A stretch of DNA of 64,000 nt from NCBI GenBank assembly GCA_032690845.1, contig CM064426.1, positions 46,144,508-46,208,507 of the forward strand. Direction: 5' to 3'. The DNA is from Eleusine coracana subsp. coracana (Eukaryota; Streptophyta; Magnoliopsida; Poales; Poaceae). The notes under the pieces were generated by a model. It was not told where the DNA came from. It did no database searches and saw only the letters and a program-made list of their open reading frames with translations. Below are positions 34,937-44,466 of this stretch, one piece after another (within the stretch, counting starts at the first letter, position 1; every line of letters begins with the position of its first letter). The position numbers were made by a program, and so were the translations under genes.

Positions 34937-37209
34937 ATGGCTTCGGGTGACGATGCTCATTCCAATTTCGTTTCACTAACAAATGATGATAAGCACTACA
35001 ACGAGCTACCCCAGGGTATCTTTATTCTATTTACTTGGATATGAATTGTGTGCAGCTCTTTAATCTTTCTCACCAATCTTGTGACCAGAGTAGATTACGT
35101 TTTGACTAAGAAAGACAAATTGGCTTTAGACTTCATTGTTCAATCTAAAGCAAGTAAAACACTTGTAAACATCGATGGTGAATGGATAGATCAATCCCAG
35201 ATGCTTTCCCTTACTGATCCAACTGCCTGGCTCCCAGATGTAGTAAGTATCTAAAGTTTAAAGTGTTAGATTTGAATTTTGTAAAATAAAATCAATCATA
35301 ATATATTGAACTAACAATATGTCATCTATTAACCTCCAGGTGCTAAATGTGTACATCAGTTGCATAAGAGGGCAAGAACAACTCGGTATTCGTAAAGATG
35401 GCAAGGTGTATTTTGAGACCACTTTTTTGTCTACTATGATTAAAGAAGAAGGCAAGAAACTGTTAGAGTCACAATCAAAAGGAGAAGCTATTCCAAAAGT
35501 GCCCATGGACAAAGTCATTGTTAAACATGCAAGAAAATTTCTTGATTATGACATGGTACCATAAGACACCTTCATCGCTGCCTATTTGCAAGATTATTTT
35601 TCAAGAATTTTACAAAACAGATGTATTAAACAGATGTATTAAACATATATATCGGAAACAATAAAAGTCTAACTCCTGATGACGAGGACGTGCAAGCTAA
35701 ATTGGCCCGACATGTAAGTTTCCAATTAGTTGGTCGCTTGTGCTTTTCTTTTGTCTACTATGAAATAACTTTGCACTGCACGTTTTAGAGACTAATAGTC
35801 GAAGACCTCCGCAAGGACTTGTCACATGATTTTTGTTGGGATGATGATTTTGTTGGACATATTGGCAAAGAAGGTAGCCCTAGAGAAAAAGTGATGAATG
35901 ACATAGAGCCCAGCCGGGAGGAAATGGTTCAGATCTTATGCACCAAGATCAAATCAATATGACCCTGTGCAGTTGGAGTAAGCAGGATCCTATTTTCTTC
36001 TAATTACTGAATATATGTTATATTACTTATATTACTAATGTTGAACTTTTCAGGACACTCTGGGTTATAAGCCTCTAACCATACAAGCTCAAATTTAGCT
36101 TAAGAGAACTTCAAAACTCACTAAAAGAGAGAGTGAAGATGCCTGGACGGCTCTTCAATTTGGGGATGAGGATTGCAGCATCCGGTGCACAACAACTTGA
36201 AAGCATGCGGGTTGCGAAAAAACCAAATGACTACATGGATCTTACTTTCTGTGTAAGCCAAAATTGTACACATCAATTACTTTTAGTAGAGATTATTAAA
36301 TTTTCTTGTCTAATAAATGAAAATTTCATTGTTTCCCTTAATTGTTATGGGTTGTGTCAGACAAATTGCAAGTGGTGGACTCCACCCATACATCGTAAAG
36401 GGAATGAGGTTGACCCAAAAATGCTCGAGGATATGTTCAGATATGGTCCAAATAAATAGAGTGCGTTTAGTTGTTGCAAATAAGTAAGTCCATGGTGCTA
36501 TATGTGTTCATATATATACTTGTTTATTTGTTAATTGATCCACCGCATGCAGTACTGAATCCATTATATGTTTCCAGATTTACCTACCATTCAACTGTGA
36601 CGGTTCTTATTTTATCATTGTAATTCAAATGTTGAATCAGAAAATTTCCTTGTATGATCCGACACCAATACCAACATGGTCTACAAAGTATGAGTTGAAG
36701 CGTTTTGCACATATATTAAATTTAGTATTCTCATTCATTAGAATGGCCCGCAATCAATTGGAAAATCAGGGTATGGCTGAGTGGGTGTTCTGGGACACAC
36801 AAATTCTGGATGAAGGAATGGAGGAAAGAGAAAGGTATATACATATTAAAATATCATGTCTATCATTTAGTCATATAATGTCAATCACTAATAATCTTAC
36901 GTTATTATATGTTTTATTCATGACGTGATGAAAGTGAACTTTCTGGCCATCGAGTTTTAGCTGCTGTCACTGCTTGGAATGGAACTGATCCTCGCATTAC
37001 ATTGAATCAGGTTAGCATGTAAATTTATTTTAGACCATAAGTATTGGTGCTCAATTGTTAAAAACGTTTGCTATATTGTACCAATGCAGGATGGACAAGC
37101 ATTAAGGATGCAATTTGTCATCGATGCGTTGTCTTTTCCTGAAAATGGATATGGACCCAGCTTACCTGATTATATCAAAGCCTGCCTTGAACACATAAAC
37201 AAGGGATGA
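34937..37209 (+). CDS. Ulp1/C48-like protein with altered catalytic residues, 6 exons, 299 aa
   Basis: Exons 34937-35015, 35091-35242, 35340-35555, 36578-36834, 36935-37010 and 37090-37209 join in phase to an ORF of exactly 900 bases, with GT..AG introns. The exon order mirrors plant Ulp1-like (SUMO protease, C48) proteins: WLPDV then VLNVYISCIRGQEQL, a short helix-rich part ending RKFLDYDM, IYLPFNCDGSYFIIVI, LYDPTP, then SELSGHRVLAAVTAWNG and a C-terminal helix (DYIKACLEHINKG). At the expected His (NxxHW) there is Tyr (DGSYF), and at the expected Cys (DCGxF) there is Ser (LSG). The Asp position (LYD) is kept. A pseudo-protease is inferred. It sits 312 bases before the Helitron 3' end. The ATG directly follows an AG, so translation could begin further upstream. 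Confidence 0.55.
35556..36577 (+). other. 1-kb intron of the Ulp1-like gene containing exon-like fragments
   Basis: The catalytic fold should run straight from RKFLDYDM to IYLPFN, but 1022 bases intervene. Inside are open stretches bounded by splice-like signals: 35796-35961 (RLIVEDLRKDLSHDF..., ending TGA), 36139-36252 (MPGRLFNLGMRIAAS...) and 36361-36459 (TNCKWWTPPIHRKGN..., ending TAG). They do not join in phase with the flanking exons and I do not recognise them. They may be another captured gene fragment. Confidence 0.4.
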
Positions 37210-37490
37210 ATTTGAATATGCACTTGAATATAGCTATCTGACACAATGTATTAACTTACCCATGCACTATATAAAGGCCATTTTCCGATTTTGAGAAATT
37301 GATAAATTTGACTAAGTGCATGAATGTAATAATACATGTTGTTACTTTAGTTCAATTGTTTGTTGAATGTTGATATGGTTCAGACTGCTTCTATATTTTT
37401 TTTATATTTGTTTGAAAACACATAGGTGCTACTATAATTTCTATATGAGAATAACAAATTTTGTCACTAAATTGTTTGGCATGGAGGATA

Positions 37491-37521
37491 GCACGTGCGT
37501 GCCGCACGTGCAAAACACTAG
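37491..37521 (+). other. Helitron 3' terminus: hairpin plus CTAG
   Basis: The stem GCACGTGCG/CGCACGTGC with a 3-nt loop, spacer AAAACA and terminal CTAG followed by T match the defining 3' structure of plant Helitrons (subterminal hairpin, CTRR end, insertion before T). Confidence 0.85.
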
Positions 37522-38371
37522 TAATTCTAAATTACTAAATCCAAACATTGTGAATTGAAGCCTCGTGGTGTTTTCTGTACCCAGTCGTGCGACCCTCCGC
37601 ATGGATAAGAAGACACATGAGGATAAACAATAATCACTTGATCAACTGAGTCTCTGTTTCATATGTGAGCGTTTGTAGAGCTCATTTTCTATGAATGCTT
37701 GTTGCCCTGGTTGAGATTGAGACTGGATAGTATCCTTTTGATTCACTTGGTACTTGTTTTACCTTGGATGGGAGTACTTACACATGGTGACAGTTTTGGT
37801 CATGATAAGCAATTTTGATTCTATCTAAGCTAGTCAATCTTTCTGCTTAGCTTGTATAGGTCATGGTGTTTATGCCTTGCTATCTATTTTTGATCTTTGC
37901 ATGATTGGGAGCTATTGCTTTTACACTTCATGACACTATGGTTATGGTTAGCAAAGTTAAATGCTTGTTTGCATAATTGTTGAAGCTCCTTAGGTTTGCA
38001 TTTTCATGCATTGCATGTTTGCTTGTTCTTTTGCCTCTTTGATGAGTTCATTGCCAAAGGGGGAGAAAATTTTGGGGTCATGCACAAATAATGCTAAGAA
38101 ATTTATATGATCCATTTTTTACTACATGAGACCTACCACAACTTGAGGGGGAGCATATCATGACCTTAAGCATTTTCTTGCACTTTTCACATTCTTTGCG
38201 TCTCAAGTCGCGTTCTTTGCCAACTGTTGGTTTTGTGATCCCTACTTGCTAGATGGCTTGTTTTCACCTTTTCTTTGGGTTTGGCCATTTGGATGTGCTT
38301 ATTCGGCTTCGCATTTCAATCTCTAATCTTTGTACATTTGAGGTTGTCAATGTACTCATCAAGGGCGAGAT
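37522..38371 (+). mobile_element. SIRE-like copia, second 3' internal fragment
   Basis: Non-coding, with AAAGGGGGAGAAAAT (about 38056) and GAGGGGGAGCAT (about 38146) blocks, and it leads into AAGGGCGAGAT before an LTR. This is the same kind of post-pol region as at 32270 but not the same sequence. The first ~100 bases are unassigned Helitron flank. Confidence 0.5.
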
Positions 38372-39938
38372 TGAGAAACCATGTGGATATGTGCCATGGT
38401 TTGCTATATTTGTGATGAGTAATTGACTTGAGCGGATTTGATGTTTGAGTTGAAATACGGGAATCCAGGGATTGCATGGGTTTGCATATCATGGTTATGA
38501 CTAACTAGAGTTGGTGGAGATATTGGTGATATTGCAGGAGATGGGAAATGTGTTTGCTTGTCTCATGATGTGTAGGTCACTAGAGTCGACTTGGCGGTCA
38601 ACGGCGAGAGGATCGGGCACAAGTAGGGGATTTGGGGGCAGACGATTGGGATGCCAGGTGAAGTCATGGTTGGTGGTGCATGTGACGCCATCATGGAGCT
38701 TGCTTTGAGATGAAGCAAAGACGTGAAGCATCCGATGGCATTCGGGCGATGAGGAAAAAGATGGACGGTTATGCCCCCGGTGGTAGGTGGGTGTGTTATG
38801 TAGGTTAAGGTTAGATTGGTCATGTGGACAATAGACCCTAGGCCTATATAAGGAGAGATGTGGATAGTGAGAGACGTGCCTCTCTTTCCATTAGCCTTGT
38901 GTTAGGACTCCATTCAAAGTGCTAGGAGAGGACTTCATGTTTGAGAGGAGAGTAGTGGGTGTGTGAGAGACATCTCTTGCTCTTCCAAATAGTGGGAGGA
39001 AGAGGGTGGCTTCCTAGCCTTGTAACTATGGATCTTGTAAGCACCTTTCTATGATATGAGAAGTAATTTCGTGCTCAAGATTTCCCTCTTCACTTGAATC
39101 CCGAAATTTCCTTTTTCCTATTTTCGGAGCTACTTTCGTGGTGATTTTTTATCTCATTTTTGGACGAGGTTTTGGCCTGGATTTCTTGAGAAACTTGTTG
39201 CTAGGATGAGCTAGAACAATCCTCTATGGATGCTTGACCGAATCAATAGCTCTGGCACCTTCGATTTGAAGGATTTCTCAAGTTTCCTCTTTTTGGTGTT
39301 CTTGGCACGAGATCTAAAATTCGTGATGATTTCTTGAGCCACTTTAGTTGATCTTCTATGATTAGGGTTTTTATGTGCTGAGGATTCACTGGTCAAAGAA
39401 TCACATCATTTAGAGTTCATTTGAATAAGTTTTGGATAAGATTTGACAAAATCGTGAAAGTTTACCTGTTCAATCAGGGTTGACAGGCACTGCCGATGTC
39501 TAGGACCGGCACTGCCGCTGTGGTTCGACTAGTTATTTTTGAATTCTGAGAAACCCGCACCGGCACTGCCGATGGCCAATACCAGCACTGCCGATGTACT
39601 CTGAGTTGTTTTTTCTTTAAGTCCTAAGATTTCCGCACTGGCACTGCCGTTGGAAGTGATCGGCACTGTCGATGGTGCCAACCGGCACTGCCGATGGCTG
39701 TGGTCGGCACTGCTGATGAGAGTCCAGAATTGACATGTTTTGAGTGCCTCTTATTCCTTTTGGTTTCCGCTGTCTTTGCTATGGTTGATTACTCGTAGGA
39801 CTAGTACACCACTAGTTGGTGTGTGTAGTCTTGGTGATCGGTTCGGAGGTTGGCTTGGGTTGTTTTTGGGATATAGGCCAAGTTCTCTTAGAGAATTTTG
39901 ATTGGCTCCCATTCACCCTCCCTCTGGTCGCCTTCTCA
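38372..39938 (+). repeat. LTR of the second SIRE-like fragment
   Basis: It starts TGAGAAACC and ends CGCCTTCTCA, so the outer six bases are perfect inverted repeats. It is about 1567 bp. A TATA box lies in GCCTATATAAGGAG (about 38846). A motif array based on CGGCACTGCCGATG (about nine irregular copies) lies at 39485-39720. The CATTCACCCTCCCTCTGG sequence near the end is typical. Confidence 0.6.
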
Positions 39939-39976
39939 GTCCTTCAGGCACCAACAATGGGACTGTAAAGAATATC

Positions 39977-40140
39977 TTATTGGAGATATGCCTAAGAGAA
40001 AATACGGATTTGATCTGTATGTGAGGGTCATATAGATATCGATTCATGAGGGATTAGTCCACTAATAGGTGAACTAGTCGAGTCCCATTAGAAGGGTCTA
40101 TTTAAGTGGAGGAGAGGCTTAAGGGACAGGTGATCATCCA
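39977..40140 (+). repeat. copia-2 5' LTR fragment
   Basis: It matches the first ~165 bases of the LTR at 42827, including GGGTCTATTTAAGTGGAGGA (TATA-like) and TCTAGAAACCCTAG. The leading TG is missing or mutated. Confidence 0.75.
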
Positions 40141-40413
40141 GTCTAGAAACCCTAGCCATGTTCATGTGCCCAGGGCCAGCGCATGTGCCATGTTGTGTGA
40201 CCACTACGAGCCCACACCAGCCATGCACATCATTCCTACGCAACTGCAACCCCACGCATCTGTGAAACCACGAGGGTCGGCTCTGATATCAACTAAAATG
40301 TCCCGCCCCTCCGAGGCTGGGCCCCCTTACACCTGGCAGCTCTCTAGGACCTGAAGACTATCCTCACAGACCAACAGAAGTCTTTTCTATGCACTTTGTC
40401 CTCACTCGTGCAC

Positions 40414-40530
40414 ACCCAGGAAGAACTTACTAGTTGGTCACCCATACTGAAATTGCTCTAGGCCAAGCTTGCTTAACCTCAGAGTTCTTCCGAGATGAGC
40501 TTCTGGTAAAGAAGTTGCAACTTGTTAACA
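40414..40530 (-). pseudogene. 5S rRNA-like segment (minus strand)
   Basis: On the plus strand, GGTCACCCAT (40436-40445), then CTCTAGGCCAAGCTTGCTTAA and GAGTTCTTCCGAGATG, read like the complement of plant 5S rRNA. The order and spacing match the 5S C-box region and its flank, with many substitutions. 5S-derived sequences occur in grass repeats and in Cassandra-type terminal-repeat elements, so this is probably repeat-borne rather than a functional gene. The real extent is uncertain. Confidence 0.5.
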
Positions 40531-40574
40531 ATAGTATTCAATCAATCCTATTAAGCTCTAAGTCGGGATATCAT

Positions 40575-41048
40575 AGTCGCGCACCTGAAAAGTTCATGCT
40601 CCTAACGACGGGGCAACGTGACATATTATCGTTGGACAATGATGAGCCTAAGATATACATGGAAGCGATGATGGGACTAGACTCTGAGAAATGGCATGGA
40701 GCCATGAGATCTGAATTAGAATCCATGAGAGAAAATTAAGTTTGGAACTCGAATTATCAACCTGATGGTGTTAAAACCATGCATTCAATGTAAATGGGTT
40801 TTTAAGAAAAAGATAGATAAGGGTGGAAATGTTCACATCTATAAAGCATGATTGGTGGCGAAAAGTATTAAAAAAATTCAAGGTGTTTATTATGATGAGA
40901 CCTTCTCACCCGTCGCTATGCTAAAGTCTATTCAGATCCTCCTAGCAATTGTCACATACTATAATTATGAGATATGGCAAATGGACATCAAAATGACTTT
41001 CCTTTGGAAACCTAATTGAGGATGTGTACATGACACAACCTGAAGGTT
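40575..41048 (+). pseudogene. copia-2 reverse transcriptase N-terminal part, heavily broken
   Basis: The frame through DEPKIYMEAMMGLDSEKW (reverse transcriptase start) ends at TAA 40737. Further pieces (KWVFKKKIDKGGN, YYDETFSPVAMLKSI, YEIWQMDIK) lie in other frames with stops, so several indels and nonsense changes occurred. The first ORF joins the 5S-like region in frame, by chance of the rearrangement. Confidence 0.8.
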
Positions 41049-42221
41049 TTGTTGAGCCACAAAATGCTGGGAAAAATATGCAAATTTCAGAAGTCCATTT
41101 ATGGATCAAAGCAAGCATCTCGGAGTTGGAACCTTCATTTTGATGAGGAAGTCAAAAGGTTTGGCTTCATCAAGAATGAAGAAGAGCATTGTGTTTACAA
41201 AAAGGCTTGTGGGAGCGCACTCGTATTTCTAGTCCTTTATGTGGATGACATATTGTTGATCAGAAATAATATTCCAATGCTTGAAGATGTTAAGTCTTCG
41301 TTAAGAAAAAGTTTCTCAATGAAGGACTTGGGAGAGGCAGCGTACATTTTGGGCATTAAGAACTATAAAGATAGATCAAGAAGGCTAATTGGATTAAGCC
41401 AAGACATGTACATCAACAAGGTATTAAAACGGTTCAATATGCAAGATTCTAAGAAAGGTTTGTTGCCCATGTCGCATGGCATTACTCTTAGCAAGACTCA
41501 GTGTCCTTCGATACCTGATAAGGTAGAGAAGATGAGAGCGATCTTGTATCCTTCGGCTATCAGATCCATCTTTTATGGCATGATATGTACGCGCCCAGAT
41601 GTAGCTTCTGCACTAAGTGCCAAAAGTAGATTCCAATCAAACCTAGGAGAAGCACATTGGGTGGCTAGTAAGAATATCCTAATGTACTTGAGAAGAACTA
41701 TGGGTATGTTCCTAGTTTATGGAGGTGAGGAAGAGCTCTTTGTAAATGGTTACACCGACGCTAGTTTCCAAACCGACAAGAACGATTCAAGATCACAATC
41801 TGGATATGTATTTTACCTCAATAGAGGTATGATGAGTTGTAAGAATTCCATGCAAGATACAGTTGCTGACTCAACAATGGAGGCCGGATACCTTGCCGCT
41901 TCAGAAGCTGCAAAGGAAGCTGTTTGGATTAGAAAATTTGATTCTGAGTTGGGTGTGGTTCCTAGTGCATCCAGTCCAATGGATCTCTATTTTGATAATA
42001 GTGGTGCCATTGCGCAAGCCAAGGAGCCTAGAGCGCATCAAAAGGACAAACACATACTACGGCGTTTCCCTCTCATCCGGGACATTGTTCATCAAGGTGA
42101 CATAAAGATATGCAAGGTGCACACAGATCCAACCATTGTTGATCCGTTGACAAAACCACTCTCTCAGCCCAAGCATGAGGCGCATATCAGATCGGTGGGT
42201 ATTAGATATCTTCATGATTAA
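41049..42221 (+). pseudogene. copia-2 reverse transcriptase C-terminal part and RNase H
   Basis: A 390-codon open frame contains SIYGSKQASRSWN, the catalytic LYVDDILLIRNN, KDLGEAAYILG, then RNase H (NGYTDASFQTDKNDSRSQSG, STMEAGYLAASEAAKEAVW, LYFDNSGAIAQAKEP, KHILRRF) and the terminal DPLTKPLSQ. It lacks its N-terminal half, so no enzyme activity is expected although the frame itself is open. Confidence 0.92.
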
Positions 42222-42826
42222 TGTATGAGATATTGTGTAATGTTTATGTTTATGTGTGGTTGAATAAAGTGTTATTCTATTCCTTGGATAATAATTATTT
42301 CATTGATTGGCAAGTTCGTGACTTATTTTTGAAACTCATTGTTCTTTCATAATAATGGTTGATGATCATGTTCTTGTCATGGGGTGTGAGCAATCAAGAT
42401 GGAATTTGCCCCTCCTGATAACAGGAGAGATATCTCTGCACTCCTCGAGTTAGATGGATTTGGAAGTGCATGGCCATGCCAATATGATTAATAGTCAATC
42501 ACGGTGACTAAGAGTTAGTCATGATAATTCTACTAGACGTTCAAGTGAATGGTCAAGGTATTATAGGGATGGCATGTATCTCGCCTTGAGCTTGACTGAT
42601 ATCATGAGGCAAAGGGATCAGTGAATGCGTATGTCAAAGGTTCAGCCGATATGATCTTTATGTGTACACGGGAATAAATATGTGCTGCTATTGTTTTATG
42701 AATTGAAAAATGGTTTTCACATCATTGTCGTGTACATGTGAACCTAACAAGTCACACACTTAACGGGTTGGAACATCGCTTTCCTATGTGATTGTCTATA
42801 GTGCAAGTGGGAGATTGTTGGAGATA
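42222..42826 (+). other. copia-2 region between RNase H and 3' LTR
   Basis: About 0.6 kb of non-coding sequence typical of the copia 3' untranslated region, ending in the purine tract. Confidence 0.6.
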
Positions 42827-43320
42827 TGCCCAAGAGACAATATGGATTTGATCCGTATGTGAGGGCCATACTGATATTGATCCGTGAGGGATTAGTCCAC
42901 TATTGGGCCAACTAGTCGAGACCCATTAGAAGGGTCTATTTAAGTGGAGGAGAGGCTTAAGGCGCAGGTGATCATCTAGTCTAGAAACCCTAGTCGTCGC
43001 CACCTCCCTCTCTCTCTTCCATGTCATCCAAATCGTGCCACCGGTGCTAGCACACCGCGCACGACCTTCTGCCCTGTACGTGTGGAAACCGCAAGGAGGC
43101 ATGTAGCTGTGGTGCTTTGGCTAGACCAGAAGAAGACGATTGCTATGAACGACTACATGCACTACATTGACGCGTGACTACATTGGACGTTGCTTCTCCA
43201 ACCTTGCTTCCGCTCCGCCTGCGCGTCTAGTGGTAATGACCTATGATGCCCTCTTGGCAGGCTTCCTGGTTGAACGGTAGAAATTGTTTCTAGCTATCAT
43301 AGCCTCTCTGTTCCCCTACA
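42827..43320 (+). repeat. copia-2 3' LTR
   Basis: It starts TGTTGGAGATATGCCC after the purine tract GTGGGAGA and ends CCCCTACA, about 494 bp. It includes TCTATTTAAGTGG (TATA-like). No matching duplication flanks it. Confidence 0.8.
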
Positions 43321-43341
43321 TGTCCACCTTGGCTCTTCTAA

Positions 43342-44387
43342 TCAGTAGGACAGAGTCAAGGTTGTCTTGCATACCCGGATTGGGTCCATGGATAGCTCGC
43401 TTTCTCTTAACCATTCACTTCTCATAATAGCCACAAGCTCTGTTATCGTCTTGAGGAGGAATGCCTCCTCGTCAGGGTCAGGGCCTGAGTCTGGTATTGG
43501 CGGCTTCTTATAATAGCTATAATTTGAGGAGTTCCCATAATCCTCAAAAAGATTATCCTTGAATTGGAAAGGGAGCTCTAAAGGTTGAATTTCTTCTTCC
43601 TCCATTGTCCCTGGTTCGGTTGAGGTTTCATTAGACAAATCATTGGATAGGCCAAGGCTAGGCTTGGATTCGACTAGTGGGGTGGCCTCAATGCTCGAGG
43701 TTGCTTCCTCCTGGAGAGCCGTTCTACAGTCGGCTAGGAAAGAAGTATTTTCTAGGATAAGGTCTAAGACAACTCTTCCTTCCTCAGTCGTCTTGTGGAT
43801 GAACGATATTCCAGCGGTGATCTCGAAGTACAGGGTAGACTCCTTGCTCAAACGCAGGCAAAAGTGTTGAAGCAACACATGGTCGGGGAAAGACAAGTCT
43901 AGGCCAGGATAGGTTAGCATGGTTAACCTGGCCTAGGCTACACCTATAAATTCCTTCTCAAATTGCCGAAAGTCGAGAATGTCTCTTCACAGGGAGATGA
44001 TACGTGATACCCGTGAGGCAAAAATTTATCTCGGAGTTTATTCCAATCACCATTCATACTCCCAATAGTATGGGTGTACCATTGTTTTGCATTCTCCAAG
44101 AGGGAAAATGGAAATAATTTCCATCATAGAGTTTCTTTTGACATTCCTCTAATGGTGAGGCATGCACACAATTGCTCGAACTCTCGTAAATGATGAAACG
44201 GGTTTTAGCTATCTAAACCCGAGAAGGATTGGTCCTGAACCATGGCTATAAAGCTAGGATGAAATTCAAAGTCAGATGAAAGATTTGGGTTCGCTGATGG
44301 CGGTGGCTCGAAGAACTCACCATTTGGAGCAGAAAGATTTTGAATGGTAGGTTGCTCCATTAGAGAAAAGAGGTAAGAAATAAACAA
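43342..44387 (-). pseudogene. Gag of an Athila/Tat-type gypsy element (gypsy-2), broken
   Basis: On the minus strand, frames 44387-44205 (MEQPTIQNLSAPNGEFFEPP) and 43920-43342 (MLTYPGLDLSFPDHVLLQHF) bracket sequence reading LFPFSL.NAKQWY and DWNKLRDKF in other frames. Together they resemble the capsid-like Gag of grass Athila/Tat-lineage gypsy elements, with an acidic linker (TEPGTMEEEEIQPLELPF) following. Frameshifts and stops separate the pieces. The gag is cut off at about 43321, next to the copia-2 LTR, and no pol is present. Confidence 0.7.
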
Positions 44388-44439
44388 AGAAAAATAAAAA
44401 GATATAAGGGCAACTAGGTTCGAAGACTAACAACAACCA

Positions 44440-44458
44440 TTCCCCAACCACGGCGCCA
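44440..44458 (-). other. gypsy-2 primer-binding site
   Basis: The minus strand reads TGGCGCCGTGGTTGGGGAA, close to the TGGCGCCGTTGCCGGGGAA site common in Athila/Tat elements. It lies eight bases from the LTR. Confidence 0.75.
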
Positions 44459-44466
44459 AAAATGCT

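Larger units (their letters stand above)
7637..37521 (+). mobile_element. Probable gene-carrying Helitron, with nested insertions
   Basis: The 3' end is a textbook Helitron terminus. A 9-bp stem GCACGTGCG (37491-37499), loop TGC and CGCACGTGC (37503-37511) are followed six bases later by CTAG (37518-37521) and then a T. The 5' end is less certain. TCTACCTATAAAATCGAGC at 7637 begins with TC and resembles plant Helitron starts, and it sits where the tandem array stops, but the preceding base is C rather than the usual A. With nested elements removed, the Helitron would be about 6.5 kb and carry an RPA-like gene and an Ulp1-like gene on the plus strand. I see no Rep/helicase motifs, so it would be non-autonomous. 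The link between the 5' candidate and the 3' end is inferred. Confidence 0.55.
39977..43320 (+). mobile_element. Rearranged Ty1/copia remnant copia-2
   Basis: Sequence from 39977 (TTGGAGATATGCCTAAGAG) matches the start of an LTR at 42827 for about 160 bases, then diverges. Between them are a 5S-rRNA-like segment and the reverse transcriptase/RNase H half of a copia polyprotein; gag, protease and integrase are gone. No target duplication was found. The element lost most of its 5' half by rearrangement. Confidence 0.75.

Noticed and set aside
39939..43341. Target-site duplication for copia-2
   Set aside because: Bases flanking 39977 and 43320 do not match, and the 5' end is rearranged.
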